Source: Cristatella mucedo
Lineage: Eukaryota > Bryozoa > Phylactolaemata > Cristatellidae
NCBI GenBank assembly: GCA_009760855.2
Contig: WPIO01000002.1
Coordinates: forward strand, 1,767,501-1,831,500
Direction: 5' to 3'
Length of the DNA: 64,000 bases
The position numbers and the translations under genes were made by a program. Below are positions 44,666-57,102 of this stretch, piece by piece. The number at the start of each line of letters is the position of its first letter. The first letter of the stretch is position 1. The notes under the pieces were generated by a model that worked only from the letters and a program-made list of their open reading frames with translations, was not told the origin of the DNA and made no database searches.

Positions 44666-44847
44666 GAACAAAGGACAACTGTCTTTTAGAATGTGCCTTC
44701 GATCTTCGAAATTGACACATTTTCTGTGAGTTGCGTCAGCCAGACTCCCAGTATCAGTAATCGCCTGGCATAGCGCATAGAAAGACTTCGAGATGTGGTC
44801 TTATGGTTTATCGTGGGTTTATGGATTATTGAGTTTATGGTTGTTTA

Positions 44848-45974
44848 TTGGTGATTATAGGTTTATGGGTCTATGTTTGGATTGAGGCTGTGTTACGAGT
44901 CAGTGAGAACGCGGGCCCGGAAGAGAGCGGTCGTGACCCGTCGTGCTGCGAGCCAAAATACACAGTTGTTCTTGGACACGAGGGTGTTTTTGTACCGCCG
45001 CTGTGTTGCCATCGGAGCGTCAAATTGCAAGCTATTTTGGCATTTAAAATGTCTTGCGAAGCACTCGAAAGTTTCGACGGCTTCGGAGACTTTGTTGGCT
45101 GGCTGGCAGCTGAGTTTCGAGAGGGAGATCGAGCAAAGTCGCTACGAACCGAGAAGTTGGCACTTGTGTTTACTCCTTGTGATACAAGGTGAGGCCTTTA
45201 CGTTTGCCTTGAATCTCTCTCAGTCAGTGCAGGATGACTACGGAAAACTGCGTGAGACCATAGTGAGGGAAATCACCTGGCCGACCGATAGAGCGCGGCT
45301 GCTGTGCGCGCTGATGCAGTAAAGCTAGTTGGACTGAGAGGGCTGACCGGACGCGGCCGCAGCAATGGCCGACAGTGTGTCGGGCGATGAAGATTAGCCA
45401 GGCCGCGACGACCGGCAGCGAGACAGCCAGATGATAAGGTGAGGAGAGACAGAAAGGTGAGGCGACGGCCAGAGAAGCGGCGGCAGAGCCCGCGGAGACG
45501 GTGGCACAGCCCGCAGAGGCCATGCAGGACAGAGAGTTGGCACGTGCATAAGCGGCGGCCAGAGAGACGGCGGTGTCCGCGGGAGAGGCGACAGTGCCCG
45601 CCAGAGAGGTGGCGGAGGCCGGGAAGCACCTGGCGTTAGAGAGCCAGACAGCGCCGGTGGCCAGCAAGTCGGCGCTGATGGTTACGGACGAGACGGCGGC
45701 AGGGAGTGAAGAGTTAGCGCCGGTGGAAGTTCGCGGTGCGCCGACTAATGAGGTGAGCGAGACGCTCGCCGAGAGTGCACGAGAGGCGCTCGCCCTGCGG
45801 TCGGTGGCGAAGACCCAGGAGTCCCACCAACAGATGGCGGCGCACAGTTCGCTGGCCCCCGATCCTCTGGAACTGCTGGCACCAGTCTGGAAGACGATGG
45901 GTGCAGGAATTCGTGTGGTCTGGGAGACGACGGCTGTGGGAATTCGTGCGACGACGACTTTCGGCAATTAGGAG
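44848..45974 (+). pseudogene. Gag-like remnant of an LTR retroelement
   Basis: Two overlapping frames, joined by a frameshift near 45175-45190, carry FGDFVGWLAAEFREGD and then GEAFTFALNLSQSVQDDYGK. This order (a short F-x-W block, then L-x-G-x-A-x6-L-x6-DDY) is typical of Gypsy-type capsids. Downstream is a GC-rich, Glu/Ala-rich imperfect repeat region with stops. No protease or polymerase was found. Minus-strand open frames over the same bases are shadows of the GC-rich repeats. Confidence 0.42.
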
Positions 45975-46189
45975 ACGATTAAAACCCGTGTGGCAGAGGA
46001 AGGAGGTAATGAATTTAAAAAGGAAAATATGGAGAAAGACTTGCAGCGATGCTTCAGCGGTGCAAAGAGGCTGGTGGCTTCAGCAGCCTGCTGGTTGCCA
46101 AAGGCCGTGCTCCAGCATGTCTCCGAGCAGCTATAAGGAAGCCGTCCTACATCATGTGGGGACTGGACTGCGATGGTCATGTTGATATG

Positions 46190-47095
46190 GGTTGCTAGAC
46201 TGTGACAGTCATGTTTGTTGCTAAACGTTTATTTTGCAAAGCGCTTTTTGCCTTTCGTGGAAGGTTTGCCTTCGATTCGCACTTTGTCTTCGATTTGTAG
46301 CGTCGGAACTCGTTGCGGCTCGGTGTAGCTCTATGTCGCCTGGTGCTTTGATTTTACTTGCATTGCTGCTGGTATTTGTACAATGAGCAGGTCTGGTCGA
46401 TAGGCATCAACCCTGATGAAAGCCAATGTCGATAATAAAAATTATGAGTTTTTAAAGATTAAATTCAATCATTAATCATGGAAAGTTTCACGGGATTATT
46501 AACTTTAAAGCGCGATTGTACCGGCAAAGGTACCACCATACTCTCAAACTAGGATTAACGCACTAGCTTCAAAAGGAAATAAGATTCAGTTGGCAAGCAA
46601 CGGGTGGCGCAGAGAAGACGCCGTTGATTGCCTGCCGGGGGGGGGGGGCGGTTAGTGTGCGAAGGATTTGCTTGTTCTCCTGAGAAGGGGGTAACTAAAA
46701 GGATTACAACCGTCCTCCTAGAGAGTAAGAGGCTGGCATGCCCATTTTTTGACCAACCACCGTAAGAATCTGTATTACACGTCGTTTGTATAACGCTCTA
46801 AGAAAATTTAATCTTGATCAGAGTTCTTTACAACTTGCTTGCTGCAAGAGAAGCAATCGCCAAGGGTTAAGTGACGCGCGAAAGTGACCGTGACAAATGG
46901 CTGACTCTGACAAGCGTGCAAAATCTCACAAGAGCGTCGCGCTTAGACCAGCATGCATGCACAAGCCCACAAGAAAACTTATGGCCCCTGATTAGTAGCA
47001 TCCATGGTTAGTACCATTACCGATTCATGTACAGCCAGGTAAGCACACAAGGCCCAGAGTAACAAGAAGTGCAGATGCGTCTTTGTCTGAGGCTT
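46190..47095. other. No gene seen
   Basis: A degenerate SINE/LINE tail-like patch on minus at about 46775-46850 is the only signal; a G10 run lies at about 46639. Confidence 0.4.
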
Positions 47096-47099
47096 AAAT

Positions 47100-48010
47100 G
47101 AAGCAAAGTAGGTGCTGGCGGTGACTGATGGAGGTTGTGGTGGTGCAATAGAGCACGCAGAAAAAGCTAGGAGGCTTGATAGGATAGGTAGCCCAGTACA
47201 AGTTTTTGAGTGAAATAAGCCATGAATTTTTCCAAGCTTTTGGGTGTAGATCAGGTCTTTGAAACTGGCTAAACCGCAGACTGACGCCGCAGACTTCTTA
47301 AAGCGGCATTCAAGCCTGCGCCATAACGACACATCTTTTGATGTTCTTTTGGTATATTGAAAGAAATCTCATCGACTGTGTATACGGATAGAATGTAGGG
47401 GAGCATGTTTTTCGAAAACTCATAAAAAACTTAGAGAAAAACTTCATACAACTCCCAAGGTTTTATGTTCATTGCATTAGTGAAGGTATCGAGAGAGTCA
47501 ACAGAATGTATGTACAACTCAAGATAACCTGCATCACAAACTGATTAAAAAATATCTCGGGATTAAGGCTTTTCGAGTGGCGTTGTTTGGAAATTCGATG
47601 TTGCCCTCCAAATATGACGGAGCAGAACAGTAAATGAGACCGAGGAATGGTCCGAGATGGTCAGCGAGCACACAACAAGATCAGTGGGTCAGACATCCTT
47701 AGCGATAGCGAAATTCAGAATATGGTCACCTATATGAGATGATATGATTATCGTAGTGGACCAAATAAAAGCTCTCCAAAAGTAAAGAAATTAGTGGATC
47801 TAATTATTGCCAGGGTTGTCAATGTGAATTTTATAGTCCCTGCAATCAATAATGGCCTGTCGTACACAAATATTTTAGCTACGACCTCCGGAAACTCCTT
47901 TATAAACAAGGTTAGGCAGCTAGAAGGAGGTCGGTAGATCACAACCTTGAGAGGCATGGTCTTTGATAGGGACTTAATAGCAACCGATTCAAACGACGGC
48001 ATATTCGCAA
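47100..48010 (-). mobile_element. LINE endonuclease fragment
   Basis: Minus strand: VVIYRPPSSCLTLFIKEF, YDRPLLIAGTIKFTL (GDFN degraded), then LTISDHSSVSFTVLL (the SDH motif of APE-type endonuclease) and a basic linker reading LWRRLECRFKKS. Several stops; no RT attached. Confidence 0.7.
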
Positions 48011-48102
48011 AACTGCAGGTCTGTGGCATCTATTCCGTTAACAATGAACCAACGGTGGATGAGTTTTGCAGCAGTTGCAGACGATAAATGGTACAGATGT
48101 GA

Positions 48103-48430
48103 TGTGCACCTGCTGCTTCTGCTGTTGCAATTAGAACAGCACCTTGCCACTATTGTATGCCTCGCCTGTGGCCAATAATTAAGCCATTGACGAAGCTCGG
48201 CGTCATGCCACAAATGTGCGTTATATTTCCCGATGGCCAATAGTTAAGCCTTCGACGCGCAGCGCCAGGCCACTTAATGTACATTATATCATAGCGGCTG
48301 CGATTCATCAAGCTCTCATATATGTACGCGTCGAGAGAAATAAAGATTGAGTCTCGTTTACCGCTTACGTCCGCGCTGTGTCTCCATGAGACTCCACTAG
48401 AACTGCCGCCACCGGAGCCACTATAATACA
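48103..48430 (+). mobile_element. LTR-like repeat, copy 2
   Basis: Diverged match to 44300-44665, with the same AATAAAGATTGAGTCTCG core and a CTATAATACA end. It could be the 3' LTR of the same old element or a solo LTR. Confidence 0.5.
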
Positions 48431-49490
48431 ACGCAGACGATAGAGGTTACTGGCAGCAAGTTCTGGAAAAGCACACTTTAAGTAATCTACACGAGATGTC
48501 TAGTTCGGCTCTCGTATACTGGTCTAAGCAGACCACGATTTGGCAATGTTCCTCAGTTGAAATTGGGCTGACTGGACAGTGGAAGCAATGCGCTTGCCCG
48601 ATGAAAAGTCGTTTTATAACAGCACACCACGATAATACGGGCAGACGTCAGGTTTATCCAACTTATCTAAGTGAAACTTAGCTGTCCCGAAGCTATTCGG
48701 TTGGTCTTACCGCTGTTAAGCTTCGCAGCAGCCTCACTACTCAGGCAGCACCACGAGTACATTCTGTGTTTATTTTGAGATTATGACACTGCTGTTGGAT
48801 TATGGTCTGCTGCATTAATGGCAGTGGTATGTGAGTAACGGGCGGTAAATGCCCGGGTAGTTGGGTCGAGGACGCCGGGCGGGCAGTCGCGTCCTGATCT
48901 GCTCCGGCGTCCGTGTTAATAAACGTCTTCGAGCCTGCTTCGGTATTCTGTGTGGTATCGCGTACCTGCCGCTTAGAGAATGTCAAGCTGCACATGCTAA
49001 AATTCTGGGATACTTCGGGAGCAGCAACAGCGATAGTATGCACGGCAGCATGGGTGGATCAGGATGTTCAAATAGCCTGGTGAGAAAATTTAAAGTATTT
49101 TCTTTAGGAAAATTGTGGTAGAATTGCTTCATAGAGATCCAAAAAATCTAGCAGCTTTAATCTACCCGGGTCAGCATTCGTGAGAAGGTCGTTATGCACT
49201 AGCAAAAGTTCTGACTGTGTGGAATGATTAGCTCTAAGATATTAAAGCTCTTATAGTCTTAAAACTCGATTTAGCAGCTGCAATGAAACATAGAACTTGC
49301 TATAAGTATCGTAAAGAAATCCTTGATGTAACTGTCAGGATTCGCAAAATTCACACCCAAGCATTTTTAAGAATACTAGCGTGAACAGCCTGTTTTGCTT
49401 GGAAGACCTACAACTCTTAGCCCACTCACTTATTCTACTATAGGATACGTTTTGTGGTTCATGCTCTTTATACAATATGAAAATGCAGTA
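48431..49490. other. No gene seen
   Basis: Short open frames without motifs. A possible LINE RT scrap on minus at about 49180-49245 (TCTGACTGTGTGGAATGATT). Confidence 0.35.
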
Positions 49491-49499
49491 TATGTGAAG

Positions 49500-49738
49500 A
49501 ACCTTTTTCATTCTTGTACTATGCGTACTGACACTGTGCTTGCTGTCGTTAACTATATTCACATGCCGACCCCGTGCATGTCACTTCTAACTGTGTTACA
49601 CTAGCTGTTCATTGAGCATGCTACCACTAACCATTCGATCGTGCTTCCTTTGCAGAAAATTTAAAGTAACTAGAAAGAGATTGATTTCTCTGAGGGCGCT
49701 ATAACAATTGTATTATTATTGTTGTTATTATTATTTAT
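49500..49738 (+). mobile_element. LINE 3' UTR fragment
   Basis: 3' UTR blocks (ACTGACACTGTGCTTGCTG, CATTCGATCGTGCTTCC), weak hairpin and ATT/GTT tail; similar to the end of the copy at 13340-15995. Confidence 0.7.
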
Positions 49739-49739
49739 T

Positions 49740-51220
49740 TTACCATCCAGGGTCCATGTACTAGGCCCTGGGGTTCTATTTGGCCATCTAAAATAAAAGC
49801 AAAGACCATCAAAGAGTGTAAGTCACGAGTTTAGAAGACTATCTTGGTCATCAGACGAAGTTGACCTAGTTTATCATGTAAAGTTTTGATCGATCGTATA
49901 TGGTTAATAAAATATCCGAATGCATGCGCCTAAGAATATGGAGGTTCAGATATGCATCTTCTTTATGCCCTAGCCCTGAGTGTCACACGAGCACCGCAGT
50001 AGTTTACATCTTTATCCCAGGTCCACGATACATTAGCAAGAGCACTAGCCCGATCTGCCAATATGGCATAGGTGGTCACTAACAGTACCACACTCAATGG
50101 AAGTTATAAAACGGTAAGTTTTTCTCAAAATTCTTTGCAAGTGAGGGCATCACACTACAGTGAGAAAACAAGAGTCATACTCAAAATTAAATTTGCTACA
50201 GAAAAACTTCACCACGACCAGTAGGCCTTGGCCACTCTTTGACTAGTTTAGAATGACTCAGAACGAGCCACAACATGCGCCTTTAGATCTACTACTATCG
50301 TAAGAATGGGCAATGTGGGGGAAAATGTCGTTCCGGTATCTTATTTATTAGGCATCAGCCTGTCCAACTAGCTCATCCCGACTAATGCTGGAATCGAAAC
50401 TTGGCGGAGCCTAAATGCTTTATTGTGAGCGAACTCACGATAGAGGAATGTCACACACAATAATGAGGGACCACTCTATCAAAAAGTACGTTGCTGTCGT
50501 GTTTAATCAATCAAATCGATTAGTTAAATCGCAGGTTGGTTTGCGTAGTGGCACACTACAAGCTTCTTTCCATACGTTAGGGGTTCTCAAATGCTCTCGG
50601 AGTCATAATGCTTAACCAAGCTAGTAGAGATCTTTCTACCTTGCAGCTGGTTCTTAAACGAACACGTCTCTCCGAGCCTTTCTCTCCACCTACATGTATG
50701 TCCCGTATTCTTATGTACTCAATTAATTGCAGGCACTGCAGCCCAGAATCCACCCTCTTCAAGTCTTTCATTTATTTTATATCCCGTCTGCAATTTTAAA
50801 GCAATTTTTTTCTTTCGAAACTTACTTTTTAGCCTTCTTTTCTCACCGGCCGCCATCCTTTTTTTTAAAGAATTCACGGGAAAATCTAGGAAGGGTCCAA
50901 TCTTGCTTCTACCCGCCTATCTTCTATGTGAATCTGTCTCAATAAAAATTTCGTTGTATCATCAAAAATGCCCTTTCGCTATAAGCCTCGGATGAGTTCC
51001 TTCGGCTGTACGACAATTTTCTTAGTTTGATATAGCATTACGAAAGCACTGTGGTGGATCCTGAACTAAAGACCTCAGCGCCTCAGTGCATAGCAACCAG
51101 TCGTAGACGCCGCTGTGAAAGACGCATGTACGGAAACGATGGTAGAGCTTGACAGCATTAAAGAGCTTCAGTACCTCGATAGCAACTCCGCAGCTTACTC
51201 AAAAAAGGTTAGCTGATTCA
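49740..51220. other. No gene seen
   Basis: Intergenic DNA without recognised signals. Confidence 0.4.
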
Positions 51221-51221
51221 A

Positions 51222-51388
51222 AATTTACATTTATATAACGGGAAATGAGCCTTCACGGCTATCGGTACAGCTTGCAGTTGACGATACAGGATTTCCGGCT
51301 GCACTACTAGAAACTCACTGCCTGGGTCGTTAAGCGACAGCATTTTACCCTAGGGTTATACCCATGAGAGGAAGCCACTGACAGCCAT
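51222..51388 (-). mobile_element. Decayed SINE type 2
   Basis: Minus strand keeps GATAGCCGTGAAGGCTCATT and an ordered but degraded tRNA-like head. B box lost. Confidence 0.5.
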
Positions 51389-52863
51389 ATCAATACAGCA
51401 CCCTACCTAGTCTATAACTCACTTCAAAGCCCATAGTAAAACTTACTAAAGCAATTTAAAATTTACTATTAAAACTTGTTAATAAAAATATAAAATTAAA
51501 ACTTCTTACTAAATTTAGAAATGGGGTTTTATGCAGTCTAAACTATAGTTTACGACATACCAGCTTCCTTAATCATTGTAGTTCAGGAACCTGGAAGAAT
51601 CTCAAGTACTGACAACATCTGACACATTTAGAATGCAAGTACTTCACTAACGCATTAGCCTATGATCTTTGCTTTGCTGTAACCTCGTCGAGTTACCTCC
51701 CTATGCTCAAAGCAATTACCGCTGCTACAGCCACAGGGAAGGACGTCCCTAAGGCCCGATGCCGATAGCAAGGTCATGGTCAGTTTCAGCCGATCCACTT
51801 GCGTTCGCATGATAGTTCGATGTCCTGTGGCTCGATTGTTGGATTTTCTCGTTTCTATCAGTCATCCCGTATCAACAGCATGCACAGAAGTTTTCGATTG
51901 AACTTGCAACAATCTGCGCTCCCATATTTGTTCGCACAACAGTACAGGTAGCCGATGTATGGAGGTGGCAATCGTGATTATGACTATGCTCATACAGCTC
52001 ACCTGAAAGGGGTCGGCTTATACGGATGTTCGCTGGAAGTACCCGAATGAACTCGACTGTCTGTCCTTGATAAACATGACCTCATTGAGCCTCTTCGCGG
52101 TGTTCAGTTAGTTAGGGTTAAACCCCAGAACTAGTCAATCCTACTAAGATATTAGCTTAGTTAGGGAACTGAAATCTCGATGCATCTGATGACTAGCGGT
52201 CTATTTAATCCACTTAATGACATTAGCTAATTTTGAAAGCTCGTGCTTAAGGTGTTTTATACTTTTGGAACTTTGTTCTAGTGGCTCTCATATTCGCAGC
52301 ATCCCTTTAACCCTTTCGCTTAGTATTCCCTTCCAAGTGCATTTTGTCTGAACCTTGAAAACTCTCCTTGTCGGAATCACTCCAAAAAGACAGACGAGGA
52401 AAATATCGAGGTGTTTGTAACTGCTCTTAATGCACGTCAAGTGTGTGGCTGAATTTATTTACCTGGAGCTGTGGTGGGTCAGGCCCCCTCCAGCCTTTGG
52501 TCAGTGATGGCTGCTAGATAGAGCTCGCTTGACAGCTTTTTTGTGGTCATCTAACGCGAGAATTTTGCATCAGTAAAATTTATCCTGTCTTGCGCAAGGG
52601 ATTTTTTAAAATCTGTCGACGATTCTGCATACCGTTCTGGTGGCTGCGTATTGAAGAATCACCCAGCTGGCCAGCATGCTTAATCATGCTGTGTATATAA
52701 TTTATATGCATTTCCAATTCCATACGATGTGTCTGTTTAATTTTAGTTTTAATTTTTGGAATTTTTATCTGTGGAATACTGCATGTTATGTTGCTGCATT
52801 TTATTCATCAATGGTATTCTGATAAAACTGGTTACAAGCATTATTTATTGCTACTTTTTTTAG
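51389..52863. other. No gene seen; upstream of the ABHD11-like gene
   Basis: Should contain the promoter and probably a 5' exon of the downstream gene, but no candidate could be supported. Confidence 0.4.
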
Positions 52864-52864
52864 G

Positions 52865-54016
52865 ATGCACCACGTTAAGTTAGCACATGCCATTTTTGAG
52901 GGCGATAGCAGACATTCTGATCGACCGCCTCTCATTGTGCTTCACGGTCTGTTTGGATCCAAACAGAACTGGCAGTCACTCGCCAAGGCAATGGCACGAA
53001 CTGCAAAGTTGACGGTGATGTAGCATCTGGAGACTCCATTATTCTGTGAATCCTTCGTGCTGCGGAAAGGTTATTGATAACTGCAGTATTTATGGCCCTA
53101 GATCATCACCACTGATGCTCGTAATCACGGAGAAAGCCCCCACAGCGATGTTATGACCTACCACTCAATGGCTGACGACCTATTTCGGCTGATCACCGAT
53201 CTTGGATATGAGCGAGCTGATGTGCTGGGTCATAGTATGGGTGGCAAGACAGCTATGGTGATGGGACTCTGCCAGGTATGTAGCAAGAGCTTCCACTTAA
53301 AGCGTGCCATGTGGTTCACAACCAGGGTTACTGTTCACCACCGACTGCATAACAACCATGCGATAGCCTTACTTTAGCCCAATGCAGGCTGGTCTTGCCG
53401 ACTAGTGCTACTCAGCACTCTTTCATCTGGTCAGCTGCTGCTGCTAATCCTCGAGCAGTTGAACTGAAATTGGTAATTTGAACTCAAGCTCCGTAACGAT
53501 GTGCAAGATGCTGTTCGCTGGCCACCTAAGCTAAAAAGGTGGCTCATTTCTCCAATATATTCTAATATGCCAGGCAACGTCACTATGACAATGTCCAGCT
53601 TACGTGCCTCCCTATTGCCAACCGTGTTGTAATTACGAATTGCTCCTAATGGAGTTGAAATCTCTCAGCTTCATGCTCAAGCGGTTCAGTTCCCGGTGAA
53701 CTCACCCCCCCCCCGATTTGCGTCACAACACCCCCTGACTTGACAACATTTAAAAAGAACTTAAAAGCACACCTATTTAAGACAGCATTTCATCGGTCCC
53801 TGTGGTTCGTCCTTCATGTGCTTATGCGTGCTGACACTGTGCGTACTGCCACTAACCACACTTGCATGCTGACCCTGTGCACGTCACCCCTAACCATGTT
53901 ATTCATGTTGTTTATCAAGCTTGATATTGCTCACCATTCAATCGCATTTCCCATTGCAGCAAGTGTAAAGCACCTAGAAAGAGATTGAGTTCTGTGAGGG
54001 TGCTTTATCAAGTGCA

Positions 54017-54047
<31 letters not shown>

Positions 54048-56451
54048 ACTACACATAGCCATAGTGTAGTATGAACAATGAATAGCATAATAATAATAAT
54101 AATAATAATTCACTTGATAAAGCGCCCTCACAGAACCTAATCTCTTTCTAGGCACTTTACATTTCTTGCAAAGGAAGCATGATCAAATGTTTGTGCAACC
54201 CTGTGAGATGATGCTAGTAGCAAAGAAACTTTAGGCCAGCCACGGCTCTTGTACCCTATCTATAAACAGGAGATGCCAAACGGCAGAATGTGTACTGCTA
54301 TAGTTTTGTGTTGATAGCTATCAAAACAAAACAAAAGGATACTGATACCTGATGTAAATATCCGTATCCCCCTTGTCCCCCTCATGGTCCTGCAAGCACC
54401 ATGAATTAGGTGCCATTTCTACCACTTTAAGTCGACTGGCAGATGCACTCTTTGCTGACTCATTATCTCGAAATCACCTCAGCCGATGCATGTCGGTCAC
54501 GAAAGCTAGTTGGCCACCATTCTCTGGCCGTAATAGCTCATTCCATGCTTGCTTATTTCAAAACGGGATGCCAAAGGGTTGTCGTGGGCATCTAAATGCA
54601 TGTGAGGTTTTTGTGTGTGTGTGCTCGCTTGCATGGGTGTTTGTGTGTGTATGTCCATGCGCATGTTTACGTGTGCGAGAAGTGATGTTTGTGTGTGCAT
54701 GCACATCTTAATGCTGGAGGATAGTTGAGGAAGTGACTGCAAAGAAGTGGCAGCAATGAACAGCTGGAAAAGCTCTTGCCGACTTGGCTTCTGCCGTCTG
54801 GCAGGACCAGCAACGTCGGCAAGGGCTGAGTGAAACTTCAAAAATCACAATCTACAGCTTGCCGAGCCAAAGTGTGCATCTGCCAGTCGACTTAAAGTGG
54901 TAGAAATGGCACCTAATTCATGGTGCTTGCAGGACCATGAGGGGGACAAGGGGGATACGGATATTTACATCAGGTATCAGTATCCTTTTGTTTTGTTTTG
55001 ATAGCTATCAACACAAAACTATAGCAGTACACATTCTGCCGTTTGGCATCTCCTGTTTATAGATAGGGTACAAGAGCCGTGGCTGGCCTAAAGTTTCTTT
55101 GCTACTAGCATCATCTCACAGGGTTGCACAAACATTTGATCATGCTTCCTTTGCAAGAAATGTAAAGTGCCTAGAAAGAGATTAGGTTCTGTGAGGACGC
55201 AATCGAAATTATTAGTATTATGTTCAGACAACCACATGAATTTATTTCTTATCTGTTCTCTCTCTTTCTCCTGAAATAGGTCTTCGAAATGTGATAGCAC
55301 ATTGACCTGATCCAGCCCTCCATAAAAGTCTTTGTAATGAAATCGTAAATGCAGAATTTTTCTCTCCACAACGCGCACGTGTATGTAGCAATGGCCCGTA
55401 TACCACGTCAACAATCTAATGCAAGTTAAGCTCTCTGGCCCAAATGCCGCAATAACAATAAGATGTGGTGCCATTTAGTAATGCTGGCTGTTTTTAATCA
55501 GACCACTATTGAAGAGCCTCCCCCATTGGCTCGATAGGTTCTGACAATCGCAGCCTTGCGTTCAGCCATGCGTTCAGCTTGCATTCATTGCAGAAAGGCC
55601 TAGTAAGGAAACTCATCGTTGAAGACGTGGCTCCCCGCAGAAGCCCTGTCGACTACGACTTCCGGCGCTACCTCGCCGCCATGAAGGAAGCTCGCGTGGC
55701 CGACGGTCTGTCGCTGGCTGAAGCCAGGGCCAGCGTAGATAAGCAGCTGAGGCATGCCGTCAGTGTACGTGGAACGGCAGCGCGGCTCGAAGCTGCGTTT
55801 TTCACTGCACTGCAGCAGCGCGCCTCCTAGCGCTCACGCAGCCTGCTGTCGCTGTTGCAGACACCGTCGGTGAGAGCGTTCCTGCTTCAGAACCTCGTCC
55901 AGCAGGCCGACGGCTCCTTCGGCTGGCGGCTTAATCTGGCAGGCATAGGTGCGCACTTGGACGACCTGTTCGACTTTCCCGAGAGCAGCTCGTCGTGCGA
56001 GGGCGACACGCTCTTCATCGGGGGATCGGCCTCCAGCTATCTCAGGTAACGTGCCGCTTGGCAACTGGCAGTGGCAGCCATTTGCCTCGCTTGCATTCGG
56101 TCCCTCTCCCATGCGCGCCGCGCCCTCTTGGCAACGATTGAGTCGCTGTCAAAAATATAGATTTTGACCATCACTCATCCGTCTGTGCAAAGACGTCTCT
56201 CCCAACTCATCAGGCTCTTGCAGCTGGCCCTGTTATCCTGCGCGTAACTCTTCGGGAGAATCTTCCAACGCAACTGTTGTTTTTTAACTTTTTTTTGGAC
56301 ACATTACAGGGACGTGGACGGCCTACATTCTGAAGTGAGGCTACTATTTCCAAGAGCTAAATTCCACGAAATCTCTGGAGCTGGCCACTGGGTGCATTCC
56401 GAGAGACCCCACGAATTCCAGCAGGCTGTCCTTAACTTCCTCTCTACGTGA
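52865..56451 (+). CDS. ABHD11: ABHD11-like alpha/beta hydrolase
   Basis: ABHD11 proteins are serine hydrolases, mitochondrial in mammals. Exons: 52864-53014, 53102-53275, 55594-55764, 55861-56045 and 56310-56451; phases agree and give 273 residues from the ATG at 52865. LHGLFGSKQNW (about 26-36) supplies the oxyanion-hole region, TDARNHGESPHS the segment typical of the ABHD11/YbfF group, and GHSMGGKTAM the nucleophile elbow with Ser near residue 95. GAGHWVHSERP supplies the catalytic His near residue 253. The start is uncertain: the ATG lies one base inside an exon after a good acceptor (polypyrimidine then TTTAG), so a further 5' exon, perhaps with the mitochondrial presequence, is likely and was not found. 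Intron 2 (53276-55593) contains a LINE tail and a large perfect inverted repeat. Family assignment is strong from motif order and full-length collinearity. Confidence 0.92.
53696..54050 (+). mobile_element. Family A LINE 3' fragment in ABHD11 intron 2
   Basis: Starts in the LTTFKKNLKAHLFKTAF block, then 3' UTR, hairpin AGCACC/GGTGCT and (ATT)n. Immediately precedes the inverted repeat. Confidence 0.85.
54126..55196. repeat. Perfect inverted repeat, arms 323 bp, spacer 425 bp
   Basis: Arms 54126-54448 and 54874-55196 are reverse complements with no mismatch or indel that I can find. Each arm's outer end is a family A LINE hairpin pointing outward. The inner end is GTCGACTGGCAGATGCAC and its complement. 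The spacer is unrelated and partly TG-rich. It lies in an intron of the ABHD11-like gene. Confidence 0.93.
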
Positions 56452-56588
56452 CGTCGGAGGGTCTGCAGAGCCTGCCTCCGGTTGTCAGCTAGAGACTACC
56501 CGACTCACTCGTTTGAGCCTTGCTTGCACATACGTGAAGTCCTGCGTGGTGCAGCCGTGGTGCCGTTGGCATGTGCACGAACATACGG

Positions 56589-56642
56589 CGACTTTGCTTG
56601 CGGCTTAAGTCAACTTTGCTTGCGGCTTAAGTCAACTTTGCC
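56589..56642 (+). repeat. Short tandem repeat, 22-bp unit, about 2.5 copies
   Basis: Unit ACTTTGCTTGCGGCTTAAGT plus CA, in the predicted 3' UTR of the ABHD11-like gene. Confidence 0.85.
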
Positions 56643-56705
56643 AGCGCATCGTGGCTGCATGAAGAACACCATGTTCTGTGGCTACTGGCCTACTTGCCGT
56701 AAAGC

Positions 56706-56711
56706 TTTATT
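56706..56711 (-). terminator. Candidate poly(A) signal of the BICDL-like gene
   Basis: On the minus strand this reads AATAAA, about 395 bp after the stop at 57103-57105. The predicted 3' UTR includes the long TA tract at 56907-57000. Confidence 0.45.
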
Positions 56712-56775
56712 GAGAGCAACGTTCAACCCAGAGCAACTAAGCTGAAACTGCTCCAAAGCAGAGCAGGCAGTGCCA

Positions 56776-56781
56776 AATAAA
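56776..56781 (+). terminator. Candidate poly(A) signal of the ABHD11-like gene
   Basis: AATAAA lies about 325 bp after the stop codon. It sits beyond the opposite-strand AATAAA at 56706-56711 that would serve the converging gene, so the two 3' ends should overlap. Confidence 0.5.
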
Positions 56782-56900
56782 CACGTGGTCAGGCAACAAC
56801 ATAAGGGTGGGTGCAAGCCAAGATGGCGACATACAAAAATGGATAACACAATAGGCGTCGTGGAATGTTGCCGTTTGCAGAAAATTGGTACGAGGGGAAA

Positions 56901-57003
<103 letters not shown>

Positions 57004-57102
57004 CAATTAGACGGAAACAACTTTCGGCAGAACCACAAGACTGCCATGCACTGCAGCGGCTCGGATTGTGCACTGACTTAGCATAGTAATCTTTGGCTAA
57101 TG

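Noticed and set aside
45224-45967. 247-residue open frame on the minus strand
   Set aside because: Low-complexity Ala/Ser/Cys composition opposite a GC-rich imperfect repeat. The plus strand carries the capsid-like motifs, so this is a shadow.
53153-53377. Single-exon 74-residue hydrolase-like frame
   Set aside because: Its first 41 residues are ABHD11 exon 2; the rest is intron read-through after the donor at 53276.
54060-55220. A CRISPR-like or tandem array
   Set aside because: The repetition is one pair of long inverted arms, not direct repeats with spacers, and the genome is eukaryotic.
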